Shown here in pieces: positions 17,853 through 26,181 of a stretch of DNA of 64,000 nucleotides. Made by a program: the position numbers and the translations under genes. How positions within the stretch are numbered: the first letter of the stretch is position 1; every line of letters starts with the position of its first letter. The DNA is from FEN-1219 sp963810755 (GTDB lineage: Bacteria; Pseudomonadota; Gammaproteobacteria; Steroidobacterales; Rariloculaceae): assembly GCA_963810755.1 (NCBI GenBank), contig CAWEOP010000009.1, positions 620,001-684,000 on the forward strand, read 5' to 3'. The notes under the pieces are model-generated. The model did no database searches, was not told where the DNA came from, and was given only the letters and a program-made list of their open reading frames with translations.

Positions 17853-17868
17853 TGCAAGGCATGTGCCA
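17853..17868 (-). promoter_or_regulatory. sigma-54 promoter for small gene D
   Basis: The minus strand reads TGGCACATGCCTTGCA, identical over 16 bases to the promoter at 16539-16554. The predicted start is near 17842, giving a 31-base leader that contains the GAGGAG ribosome site. Confidence 0.85.
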
Positions 17869-18145
17869 ACGTCGTTGTCGCGTCGTGATGCACCGAACTG
17901 TTCCAATTTCTGGGAATACGGAAATTCGAAGTCACGAATTTGGTGCACGCGCCGTCGGGCGACCGACGCTGTCCGAGCACCGCCGCGAAGCCTCGGAGCG
18001 CGCGCTCGACGGGTTGCGAAACTACGACGAGGGCCACAAAGCCGCCGATCCTCGCGGGTTGCCGATCGGTGCCGACACAACGATCGCTCGCTCCGACGCT
18101 CGACCCGGTCGGGAGTCCCGGATCGGCGATCCTGCGCAGTCCGTT

Positions 18146-18161
18146 TGGCACGAGTGTTGCT
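18146..18161 (+). promoter_or_regulatory. sigma-54 promoter for small gene B
   Basis: TGGCACGAGTGTTGCT is a perfect match to the -24/-12 consensus, preceded by TT. The predicted start is near 18172, 60 bases before the ATG at 18232. Confidence 0.85.
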
Positions 18162-18231
18162 TAGTGCTTTCGCGTATCCGTCGCTCGCAAGACACACGGC
18201 TCGCGAGCAAACAACGCGAAGGAACTAGATC

Positions 18232-18379
18232 ATGAATGTTGCCTACGATCTCGAGTTCGACCTCGACGGCTTCTTGAGCACGCTGGAGAAGGGCCGCAGC
18301 GCCCGCGAGCGAGTCGAGGAATACAAGGACACCCGCCGCCGCAAGGACGAGGGCGCGCTACGACGACGGCGACGAGTAA
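18232..18379 (+). CDS. Small helical protein B, paralogue of small protein A (possible one-base frameshift at the 3' end)
   Basis: The ATG at 18232 follows AAGGA. The product begins MNVAYDLEFDLDGFLSTLEK and continues ARERVEEYKDTRRRKDEG. It aligns gap-free with small protein A. Read without correction, the frame runs to 18585 as an arginine-rich tail lying antisense over the YfiR-like gene. Dropping one base near 18357 gives an acidic ending YDDGDE and a stop at 18379 (48 residues). I favour the short form because the tail is compositionally odd, but this is not proven. It is driven by the sigma-54 promoter at 18146. Confidence 0.6.
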
Positions 18380-18448
18380 GCACCGGTCAGCGAGCGCAGC
18401 GCCCTAGCCCTAGGACGCGCGCGGTTCGTCACTGTCCGGAAAACTCGC

Positions 18449-19123
18449 CTACGCTTCGGGTCGCGGCCGCGAGCGCGCCTGTGCGAGGTCGGGGCTCGGC
18501 GGCCAGATCACGTCGCGGCAGCCAGACCAACAGCTCGAGGTCTCGACGCGCAGCGCCGCCGAGAGCAGGCGCGAGCTCAGGATGAGTCCCGAGTCTTGCG
18601 CCTTACGCAGCGATATCTCGAACCGAACCCGTCGATCCACCAGCTGAAAGTTCACCATCGCGCCATCCGCGAGGCCGCTCGCGGCGTCGGTGACGATCAG
18701 CACGGGCCGCGTGCCCACCGCGTCGATGAGATCGCTCAGCGTGCGAATTGTTCTCCTCGCCGATGAACAGTACTTCGTCGTCGCGCAAGTCCTGGATGCG
18801 GGCGAGCGACCGAACCTCGACCGGCCGGCCCTGGATGGTACGACCCGGCAAGAAGTTCCTGAGCTGCGCCGCGACTGCGTTGGCGCCGAGCACGGCGATC
18901 GTGATCGGATCGGTCCGGCGCGCGGCAGTCGCGGGCCACTCGACGTAGGTGCCGAAGTGGTAGAGGAACGCGGCCTTGACCTCGTCCTCTGAATACGCCG
19001 CGTCTTGGGCCTGCGCCGCAAGGGACAGGCCGCCGAACGCGAGCAGCGCTACGGCCGCGAGCCGCTTGGCGGGCGCACCGCGCGCTGAAGAATCGCGCGA
19101 TCCAACGGGCCCGACGGTTGCAT
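18449..19123 (-). CDS. YfiR-like (DUF4154) periplasmic protein, frameshifted
   Basis: The core is DEVKAAFLYHFGTYVEWP after the signal-like stretch LAAVALLAFGGLSLAAQAQ. It continues VLFIGEENN, then in another frame LSDLIDAVGTRPVLIVTDAA, FQLVDRRVRFEISL and ILSSRLLSAAL. That is the full DUF4154 order, split by one extra base near 18750 (AATT). The start is also off-frame: the nearest ATG (19123) needs one added base near 19070. YfiR is a periplasmic repressor of the CHASE8 sensor YfiN in Pseudomonas. Here the gene follows a CHASE8 kinase by 18 bases. Confidence 0.7.
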
Positions 19124-19141
19124 GGACGAGTGGATCACGGC

Positions 19142-21019
19142 TCAGCTCGCCCGCACCAGGCTCGTGAGGACCGCTTGGACGCTCTGCAGCTCTACCGGCT
19201 TCACGAGGTGCATCGCGAAACCGGCTTCTTGCGAGCGTTGGCGATCGCCCGCCTGTCCCCAGCCGCTGAGCGCAATGAGCACCGTCGACGCGCACTCGGG
19301 CTGCGCGCGCAACGCCCGTGCGAGCTCGTGGCCGCTGATTTGCGGCAAGCCGAGATCGAGGAACGCGAACTCGGGCTTCAGCTCGCGCGCCGTCTCGAGG
19401 GCCTGCGGAGCGTCGTGCGCGATCCGGACTTCGTGCCCGAGGTTTTGCAGCAACAGCGCGAGGCTCGTCGCGAAGTCCACGTTGTCGTCGACGAGCAAGA
19501 TCCGGTGCCGGCGTTGTTGCACGGCTTGCGGCGCCGCATCGATCGACCGCTCCGAAGTGAGAGCGGCCATCACGGGCAGGCTCACCGTGAACGAGCTGCC
19601 TTCGCCGCGCCCGCGACTCTCGGCCGCGATCGAGCCGCCGTGCAGCTCGATGAGACGCTTCGCGAGCGCGAGCCCCACGCCGAGGCCGCTCTGCGCGTGC
19701 TCTGGCGAGCTGTCCCCCTGCGCGAACATTTCGAATATCCGCGGCAAGATGTCCGCTGAAATACCGATGCCGTGATCGTCGATCCGTACGAGCACGGTCG
19801 ACGCCGACACTGCCGCGGACAGCGTGATATTGCCGCCCGGTTCGCTGTACTTGGCCGCGTTATTGAGCAAATTCGAGAAGACCTGCGAGAGACGCACGGC
19901 GTCCGCTTGGAGGAAGACAGGATGGCTCGGCAACTCGAGCGTGAGCGTCTGATCGCGCTCGTCGAGCAGAGGCCGCGCCGTGTCCACGGCGCTTTGCACG
20001 ATCGAGGCGAGCTCCACGGGCTGCTTGCGGACCGCGAGTTTGCCGCTCGTGATGCGCGACACATCGAGCAAGTCGTCGACGAGCCGCACCATCTGCGATA
20101 ACTGCCGCGTGATGATGCCGTGCGCGCTCTTCGTAACGGTCGGGTCGGCATTCGGCAACTCGACGAGACGCATCGCGTTGACCATCGGCGCGAGCGGATT
20201 GCGCAGCTCGTGCGCGAGCGTCGCGAGAAACTCGTCCTTGTGCTGGTCCGCGACTCGCAACGCGGACTCCGCATGACGACGTTCGTCGGTCTCTTGCTGA
20301 AGCGCGCGGTTCGACGCCTCGAGCGCGTCCGCCCTCTGTCCAACCTCCGCGAGCATCGTATTGAACGCGTCGACGAGCACGCCGATCTCGTCCCCGGTCG
20401 TACGGCGCGCGCGCAGCGCGAAGTCGCGACGCTCGATGACCTGACGCGCAACCTCGGTGATCGCGCGGACGGGATTCGTGACGCTGCCTGCGAGCCAGAA
20501 CGAGAGCAATAAGGCCACGAGCAGGCTCACGAGCATGACCGTCGTGAGGATCACGAGGTAGTCGCGGAGCCGGTCCGCGAGATCGTAGCTCGCTTGCAGA
20601 TAGACCGTGCCGAGCACGTCGTCGTTTTGGACCACCGGGTGGAACAGCGTGATCGTGCTCGAGTCGATTTGCGCACCCGGCGCACCGAGCGGCGGGAACG
20701 GCGTGTCTGGAGACCGGCTGTAAGTCGCGAATAGGCCGCCGTCGGCCGTGTAGATCGCGGCCGCGCGGATGTTTGGCCTGTTGCTGAGCAGCGCGAGATT
20801 GGCAACCGCCGTCTTCGGGTCGTCGAACGCCAAGGCCGGAGCGTTGATGCGCGCGAGGATATCGGCCTGCGTCGTCGCGTCCGTGACGAGCGCGTCCCGG
20901 GAGTTGTCGACCTCGTAAGTGAGCAGCACGATGGTCGATACGAGGAGCGCAACGAACGCCGTCACCAAAACGATGATCACGACCTTCGTGCGCAACGATC
21001 GACGTACGGCGCTCAGCAT
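19142..21019 (-). CDS. Membrane hybrid histidine kinase with CHASE8-like sensor (CHASE8-HAMP-HisKA-HATPase-REC)
   Basis: 625 residues. A helix (VVIIVLVTAFVALLVSTIVL) leads to a periplasmic domain with NAPALAFDDPKTAVANLALL and IYTADGGLFATYSRS, the CHASE8 pattern of YfiN. A second helix and HAMP follow, then H-box AHELRNPLAPMVNAMRL, DDHGIGI, GLGVGLALAKR and a receiver (LVDDNVD, LDLGLP, VKPVE). The receiver is C-terminal and there is no DNA-binding output. The sensor type plus the downstream YfiR-like gene suggest the kinase is held in check by the periplasmic YfiR-like protein. It is divergent from the TonB-dependent receptor. Confidence 0.85.
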   Translation of the reverse strand: MLSAVRRSLRTKVVIIVLVTAFVALLVSTIVLLTYEVDNSRDALVTDATTQADILARINAPALAFDDPKTAVANLALLSNRPNIRAAAIYTADGGLFATYSRSPDTPFPPLGAPGAQIDSSTITLFHPVVQNDDVLGTVYLQASYDLADRLRDYLVILTTVMLVSLLVALLLSFWLAGSVTNPVRAITEVARQVIERRDFALRARRTTGDEIGVLVDAFNTMLAEVGQRADALEASNRALQQETDERRHAESALRVADQHKDEFLATLAHELRNPLAPMVNAMRLVELPNADPTVTKSAHGIITRQLSQMVRLVDDLLDVSRITSGKLAVRKQPVELASIVQSAVDTARPLLDERDQTLTLELPSHPVFLQADAVRLSQVFSNLLNNAAKYSEPGGNITLSAAVSASTVLVRIDDHGIGISADILPRIFEMFAQGDSSPEHAQSGLGVGLALAKRLIELHGGSIAAESRGRGEGSSFTVSLPVMAALTSERSIDAAPQAVQQRRHRILLVDDNVDFATSLALLLQNLGHEVRIAHDAPQALETARELKPEFAFLDLGLPQISGHELARALRAQPECASTVLIALSGWGQAGDRQRSQEAGFAMHLVKPVELQSVQAVLTSLVRAS

Positions 21020-21177
21020 GGGCGGGTGTAATCGTGTGCAACTGGAAGTGCGCGAAACCGCACCGGTGGAGCGGAGCTTAGAGAATCGGTTTCCCTATGT
21101 CACCTGAGTTGGTCGCCGCGAGAAAACCCGTATCTCGAAACGCCGCGGGACACTATACTCGCCAGCCGTCGTGACTC

Positions 21178-23245
21178 GTGGGACCTGATTTGACGAACAC
21201 TGGCGAGCTCGGCTGGCCGAGACCGCGTGGGTACGCGGCTCTGTCGGACGTAGCGCGTCGCGCATCTGTATGCGCGGCGCTGGCGGCGTGCGCTGTCGCG
21301 CAGCCGCTCGCAGGCGCAGCCTCCGCCGAGCCCGTTCGACTTGAGCATCGAGCAACTCGGCCAGCTTCGCGTGACGTCCGTGTCGCGGCGCGCCGAGAAT
21401 CTCAACCAGACGGCCGCGTCGATCTACGTGATCACCGCCGAGGACATTCGGCGGAGCGGCGTCACGACGATTCCCGAGGCGCTGCGCCTCGCGCCGGGCG
21501 TCGAGGTTGCGCGCAACGGCTCCAACGAGTGGACGATCTCGATCCGCGGCTTCAGCAGCGACCTTTCGAACAAGCTACTGGTGCTGATCGACGGTCGCAG
21601 CGTCTACTCGCCGCTGTTCGGCGGAGTCTTCTGGGACGTCCAAGACACGTTGCTCGCAGACATCGAGCGCATCGAGATCGTCTCAGGGCCCGGCGGCGCG
21701 ATCTGGGGCGCGAACGCGGTCAATGGCGTGATCAACATCATCACGCAATCCGCGCGCGACACGTTGGGCGGCCACGCGGAGATTGGCGGCGGCAACGAGG
21801 AGGAAGGCTTTGCCTCCTTTCGCTACGGCTGGAAACCGAACGAAAAGATGGCGGCGCGCGCCTATGTGAAGACGTTCGAGCGCGACGCAGCCGAGCTCAT
21901 CACGACCGGCGCTCCGGCGAACGACGGATGGAACATGACCCGCGCGGGCTTCGCTCTCGCCTGGGAAGCGACGCCGCAGGATCTCGTGAACGTGCGCGCA
22001 GACGTTTACGACGGCGAAGAGGACGCGCTGCTGCGAGGCGATTTCACGCTGGGCACACTGCCCGCCGTCGATGTTCCCGGCAGCGTACCTCTCTCGGGTC
22101 ATAGCGTGACTGCGACCTGGCGCCGCTCATTCAAGCCGGATGCCAATTGGCAACTCCAGTTCTACTACGACCAGACGGATCGGCAGATCCCGGGCAGCTT
22201 CAACGAAGCTCGCGACACCTGGAACTTGTCCTTCTTGCACGACCTCTCGACCTACGGTCGCCACGACGCCCAATGGGGTGTCGAGGCTCGCTCCACGAGC
22301 GACGACATCGGCAACACCCAGTTTTCATCGTTCCTGCCGCCGAGCCGGACCGATCAAACGCTCAGCACGTTCGTCCAAGATCGGATCGCGATCAAAGACG
22401 ACCGCCTCTTCCTCACACTCGGCGTGAAACTCGAGGACAACGACTACACCGGCTTCGAGGAGCAACCGAACGTGCGCGTCACGTGGTTGCCGGGGACGAA
22501 TCAGACGGTCTGGAGTGCCGTGTCGCGCGCGGTGCGCGTGCCCGCGAGGCTCAATACCGATGTCGTTCTATTCGCGCCGGTCGCGGTGCCGGGGCTGCCG
22601 CCGCTCTATATCAACGTGAACGGCAATCCGAATTTCCTCAGCGAGGATCTCGAGGCATACGAGGCAGGCTATCGACTGCAGGTCAACCAAAACCTGTCTC
22701 TGGACCTGGCGGTGTTCGACAATTTCTACGACGACCTGCAAACGACCGAACCGCTCACCGGAATCGTTCCCGTGCCGGGACCGCCGCCGTACCTTCAGCT
22801 AACCGCGCGGCTCGACAACCTCATGGAAGGCGAGTCGTACGGTGGCACCGCGGTCGTCAATTGGCAGCCGCTCGCACGGTGGCGTCTGCAGTTTCAGTTC
22901 GCCGTGCTCGAGATGGATTTGCGAAGCAAGCCGGGCAGCACCGATGTGGGCGGACTCAATCTCGACGGCAACAGCCCGAAGAACCATGTCGCCGTACAGT
23001 CTTATCTAGAGCTGCCGCACAATTTGAGCTTGTACACGAGCCTACGTCACGTCGACGCGCTCACGTCTCCGGCGCAACGCGTGCCGAGCTACGACGCAGT
23101 CGACGTCAGCCTCGGCTGGCGGCCGACCGAGCACTTGCGCGCATCGATCACGGCGCAAAGCTTGAACGATGCGGTCCGAGTCGAGTTCAACGACGGCCGG
23201 CGGATCGAGCGCAGCGTGTTCGCGCGGGTGGTCTGGACGTATTAG
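21178..23245 (+). CDS. TonB-dependent outer-membrane receptor (signal peptide in a shifted frame)
   Basis: The plug domain starts near FDLSIEQLGQLRVTSVSRR, followed by ITAEDIRRSGVTTIPEALR, IRGFSSDLSNKLLVLIDGR and GPGGAIWGANAVNGVINII. A 22-strand barrel ends in VFARVVWTY with a terminal aromatic. The in-frame TTG at 21341 would give no signal peptide. A clear one (RASVCAALAACAVAQPLAGA) is read from GTG 21178 one frame off, so a one-base indel near 21325-21335 is likely. This plug type usually accompanies YfiR/CHASE sensors; the ligand is unknown. Confidence 0.85.
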
Positions 23246-23312
23246 CGCGACTGCCGGTGGACCAGCCGATTGAGGTCGATACGCGTCTGCCGCGCGCTGC
23301 CGCTGTCGTCAC

Positions 23313-24209
23313 TCAAGGCAGGCGCTGCGGGACCGTCGCGAAATCCGGCCACGCGGACCGCTCGAGCTGCGCCACGCGCCGCCGGATGCCCGCGAGCCGA
23401 TAGTGGTCGGCTCCGGTGATTCGCGCCAGCTCGTCCCAAGCGATCGGCACCGCAACCGGCGCACCGCGCTTCGCACGCGTCGAGTAGTTGGCGATCGCCG
23501 TCGCGCCGCGCGCGTTGCGCAAGTAGTCGACGTAGATCTTCCCGTGCCGAGCGTGCTTGTCGGCGGTGGCAATGAACTCGGCCGGCGTATCGCTCTGCAT
23601 TGCGTCGGCGAGCGAGCGTGCGAATGTACGGACCTCTTCCCAGGGGTGCACGGCGTCGAGCGGCGCGACCACATGCAATCCTTTCCCGCCGGTCGTCCGA
23701 ACGAAGCTCTGCAGCCCGCGGCGGTCGAGGCGTTCGCGCACCTCGCGGGCGGCGTCACGGAGCCGCGGCCAACTCACGCCGATGCCGGGATCGAGGTCGA
23801 GGATCATTTGATCGGGGCAGTCTAGACGGTCCGCCCGCGCGAGCCAGGCGTGAATCTCGAGCGCGCCGAGTTGGACCAACTGGACGAGACCCGCGACCCC
23901 TACCGCGATCGCATAACGGCCGACGCCGGTGGATTCCTCGACGTCGATGCCCTCGAGCCCGACGAGTGCAGTGTCGTCGAAGTGTTTCTGGAAGAAGCAC
24001 TGACCGCCTTGACCCCGCGGGCAACGGACGATCGTGAGCGGACGCCCTTCGACTGACGGGAGCATGTGCTCCGCGATGTCGCGGTAGTACTCCGCGAGCT
24101 CGCGCTTGCTCATTCCGAGATCCGAGTAGACGTGGCGCGCCGGATGGGACAGGGTCACGCCCGCGACGCGCGCGCGATCCAAGTGATGTGCAGCTCGTGA
24201 TTGACTCAT
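23313..24209 (-). CDS. Stand-alone LigD-type polymerase/primase domain (PolDom)
   Basis: 298 residues from the ATG at 24209. The archaeo-eukaryotic primase fold of LigD is seen in RPLTIVRCPRGQGGQCFFQKH, the catalytic pair in ILDLDPG, SFVRTTGGKGLHVV and KIYVDYLRNARGATAIANYS. In LigD this domain adds ribonucleotides during non-homologous end joining. Here no ligase or phosphoesterase domain is fused, and no Ku gene is within the window. A weak sigma-54 match (24285-24300) lies upstream, consistent with start 24209 rather than 24251. Confidence 0.85.
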   Translation of the reverse strand: MSQSRAAHHLDRARVAGVTLSHPARHVYSDLGMSKRELAEYYRDIAEHMLPSVEGRPLTIVRCPRGQGGQCFFQKHFDDTALVGLEGIDVEESTGVGRYAIAVGVAGLVQLVQLGALEIHAWLARADRLDCPDQMILDLDPGIGVSWPRLRDAAREVRERLDRRGLQSFVRTTGGKGLHVVAPLDAVHPWEEVRTFARSLADAMQSDTPAEFIATADKHARHGKIYVDYLRNARGATAIANYSTRAKRGAPVAVPIAWDELARITGADHYRLAGIRRRVAQLERSAWPDFATVPQRLP

Positions 24210-24284
24210 TCGGGTTGGCCCTCGCTTGGTTGTGCGCATTCGTTGCGCCAACGCCTCGCGAAGGCGCGCAGTCGACTAGCGCCT

Positions 24285-24300
24285 TGCAGCATCCATGCCA
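24285..24300 (-). promoter_or_regulatory. Weak sigma-54-like promoter for the PolDom gene
   Basis: The minus strand reads TGGCATGGATGCTGCA. GG/GC spacing is correct, but the -12 box is CTGC instead of TTGC. Its first nine bases equal those of the promoter at 13800-13815. The predicted leader is 65 bases. Confidence 0.35.
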
Positions 24301-24471
24301 CGCAGTCCGTGCCCCGGTTTGCCAAGCGGGCCGAGGCGCAGCCAGGCCGCGCCGAGGGTGGCCGCAAGCTTTTCGAGTTAGTCGTTTTCCGTTTTTGGAT
24401 TCGTGAAATCGCCGAGCTGACAGAGCCGGGTAGACGACCCGAGAACGCCGGGGCGGCGCGCTCCACTACGT

Positions 24472-24487
24472 TGGCATCGATCTTGCT
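24472..24487 (+). promoter_or_regulatory. sigma-54 promoter for the superoxide dismutase gene
   Basis: TGGCATCGATCTTGCT has correct GG/GC spacing and an intact TTGCT. The predicted start near 24498 gives a 35-base leader to the ATG at 24533 and disfavours the ATG at 24506. Confidence 0.7.
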
Positions 24488-24532
24488 TCGCGGGGACATA
24501 AGAGGATGAGCAGGACCCGCTGGAGCATTGGC

Positions 24533-25299
24533 ATGACCTATCCGACGAACCGAAAGACCCGTGGCACGGCCATCGCGCTCTGCGCCGCGTGGCTCGCGGC
24601 GCTCGCAGCTTGCACGCCGGACGGCGAGCCGTTCGCGGATGCTACGGCTCCCGCGGCGATAGACGGGGCTCCCGCGGCGCCTGGCGCGAGCCCTGCAGTG
24701 CGGCTGGCGCTCCCGTGGCGCCGGCGCAGCCGCTGCGCATTGCTGTCGCGGAACCCCCGGCCGCGGACGTCCCGGCACCCGCAGCCGACGCGCCGGTGCA
24801 AGAGCCCGCCTCGCGAGCGCCGCCGACACCGGGCCCCGTAGCGACGCTCGCGGCGAAGGCGGAGTTGCAACCCGTGTCCGGCAACGAAGCCCGCGGCACG
24901 GTCGAGTTCTATCTCGCGCAGCCGTTGATGGCGATCAACGTGGACCTGTCGGGCCTCAAGCCGGGTAACCACGGCTTTCACGTGCACGAGAACGGCGACT
25001 GCGGCGGCGCGAATGCCGCGGCAGCAGGTAGCCACTTGAATCCGAACGACACTCAGCACGGCGGTCCGACCGACGCGGATCATCGGCACCATGCCGGCGA
25101 CCTCGGCAACGTGCGTGCCGAGGACGACGGCACCGTAAGACAATGGCTGCGGACGGAGGACCTGCAGCTGCAAGGCCCCGCGGGCATCGTCGGCAAGGCA
25201 ATCGTCGTGCACGCGACCGACGACGATTTGAAGTCTCAGCCGTCTGGGGAGTCGGGAGAGCCGATTGCGTGCGGCGTGATCAAAGCGGTCGCTTGGTGA
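24533..25299 (+). CDS. sodC: Exported Cu/Zn superoxide dismutase, lipoprotein (one frameshift near 24700)
   Basis: The ATG at 24533 has GGAG seven bases upstream. A lipoprotein signal ends in LAALAAC. An alanine/proline-rich linker is interrupted by a missing base near 24699, after which the frame resumes in PVAPAQPLRIAV. The enzyme domain has HGFHVHENGDC (copper ligands), GSHLNP, and DADHRHHAGDLGN, ending GEPIACGVIKA. All metal ligands are present. It removes superoxide in the periplasm. The linker suggests a lipid-anchored enzyme. It is under a sigma-54 promoter. Confidence 0.85.
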
Positions 25300-25310
25300 G
25301 GACCACGCTC

Positions 25311-25445
25311 ATGACCGAGACACCAAACCCGTTCGGCCCCGGCCCGGCGCCACTGATCGAGGAGCCGCGCCAGACTCCCGAGCACGTCCCCGAGCTGCCG
25401 CCGATGCGGGACACACCGCCGCAAGAGGAAGAAGCGCGCGCCTGA
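25311..25445 (+). CDS. Small proline/glutamate-rich protein, unknown
   Basis: 44 residues starting MTETPNPFGPGPAPLIEE, with TGAGGA nine bases upstream. Entirely proline- and acid-rich and probably disordered. It begins 11 bases after the superoxide dismutase stop, so it may share that sigma-54 transcript. No family was recognised. Confidence 0.45.
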   Translation: MTETPNPFGPGPAPLIEEPRQTPEHVPELPPMRDTPPQEEEARA

Positions 25446-25506
25446 GCACCTAGCCGCGCTGTCAAACGGCGACGTTCGCTCCGCTCCGACCCGCAGCGAG
25501 GCAGCG

Positions 25507-26016
25507 CTACTTGCGCTTGCGCTTCGTGCGCTTGCCCTTCTTCTTCGGTGCTTTCTTCGCGGTCTTCTTGCTCTTCTTCTTCACTTTCTTCTTTACGGCC
25601 CGCGCCGAGCTCTTGGCGGGCGCCGCACGCTTTGCGGGTTCCGCCGCGACGAGCACCGCTTCGAGCTTGTTACCGTCGAGGTCGCGCACGAATGCGCCGA
25701 AGTAATGAGGCCCGTAGTCCGGCCGTGCGCCGGGCGCGCCCTCGTCCAATCCACCTGCCTCGAGCGCGGCGCGATGGAACGTCTCGATCACCGCCTTGCT
25801 GCGTCCGATGAAGCCGACATGCACGCCGTTGCCGACGGTCGCAGGGCTGCGATCGTGCGGCAGTTGCACCCAGAACACCGGCGTCGTCTCGCCGTAGCCG
25901 ATGCCATACGGCATGAATTCCATGACACGCTTGTAACCGAGAGCACCGAGCACGCTATCGTAGAACTGCGCCGCGCGTGCGACGTCGCGGACACCAACCG
26001 AAACATGATGCAGCAT
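25507..26016 (-). CDS. VOC (glyoxalase/dioxygenase-fold) protein with a lysine-rich C-terminal tail
   Basis: 169 residues. Residues 1-125 are a VOC domain (MLHHVSVGVRDVARAAQFYD, PDYGPHYFGAFVRDLDGNKLEAV), with metal-ligand positions at His3 and the glutamate in KLEAV. The last 40 residues are almost all lysine, alanine and arginine (AVKKKVKKKSKKTAKKAP), like histone H1 tails. VOC proteins of this size normally stop at the domain end. The tail may bind nucleic acid or polyphosphate. The dodecin at 30018-30347 bears a similar tail. Confidence 0.75.
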   Translation of the reverse strand: MLHHVSVGVRDVARAAQFYDSVLGALGYKRVMEFMPYGIGYGETTPVFWVQLPHDRSPATVGNGVHVGFIGRSKAVIETFHRAALEAGGLDEGAPGARPDYGPHYFGAFVRDLDGNKLEAVLVAAEPAKRAAPAKSSARAVKKKVKKKSKKTAKKAPKKKGKRTKRKRK

Positions 26017-26181
26017 GGGCTGTCTCCGTTGTTGTTGTGATTACGCGAAGCGTAGCCTACACCCCACGACGAAAGGTGTCGTATTTGGAAGCTCGGTCCG
26101 GAGATCGTTGCGCCTGCCGCTCGGCATGCGTGCCGCACCCGCGCTCGCATGCTATCGTGCGGCGGCCCGGCAGGAGGTGCG

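Larger units (their letters stand above)
17812..18231. other. 420-base divergent intergenic region with two outward sigma-54 promoters and a central dyad
   Basis: No gene is supported here. Two sigma-54 promoters point outward, at 17853-17868 and 18146-18161. Between them is an AT-richer patch holding AAATTCG (17922-17928) and its complement CGAATTT (17935-17941), overlapping AATTTC/GAAATT (17905-17926). The patch lies about 63-100 bases upstream of one predicted start and 230-270 of the other, the usual range for a sigma-54 activator site. The remainder is plain GC-rich sequence. Confidence 0.5.
24210..24532. other. 323-base divergent gap between the PolDom and superoxide dismutase genes
   Basis: No gene is supported. 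It holds a full sigma-54 match facing the superoxide dismutase gene (24472-24487) and a weaker one facing the PolDom gene (24285-24300). An AT-richer patch around 24380-24410, with GGATTCGTGAAATC (24397-24410), lies between them. Confidence 0.5.

Noticed and set aside
18380..18585. Long arginine-rich extension of small gene B to 117 residues
   Set aside because: The tail is antisense over the YfiR-like gene and has no family-like composition.
17932..24406. Shared 8-mer TCACGAAT (17932-17939 and reverse at 24399-24406) as a common activator site
   Set aside because: Several shared 8-mers are expected by chance between gaps of this size; not significant without conservation.
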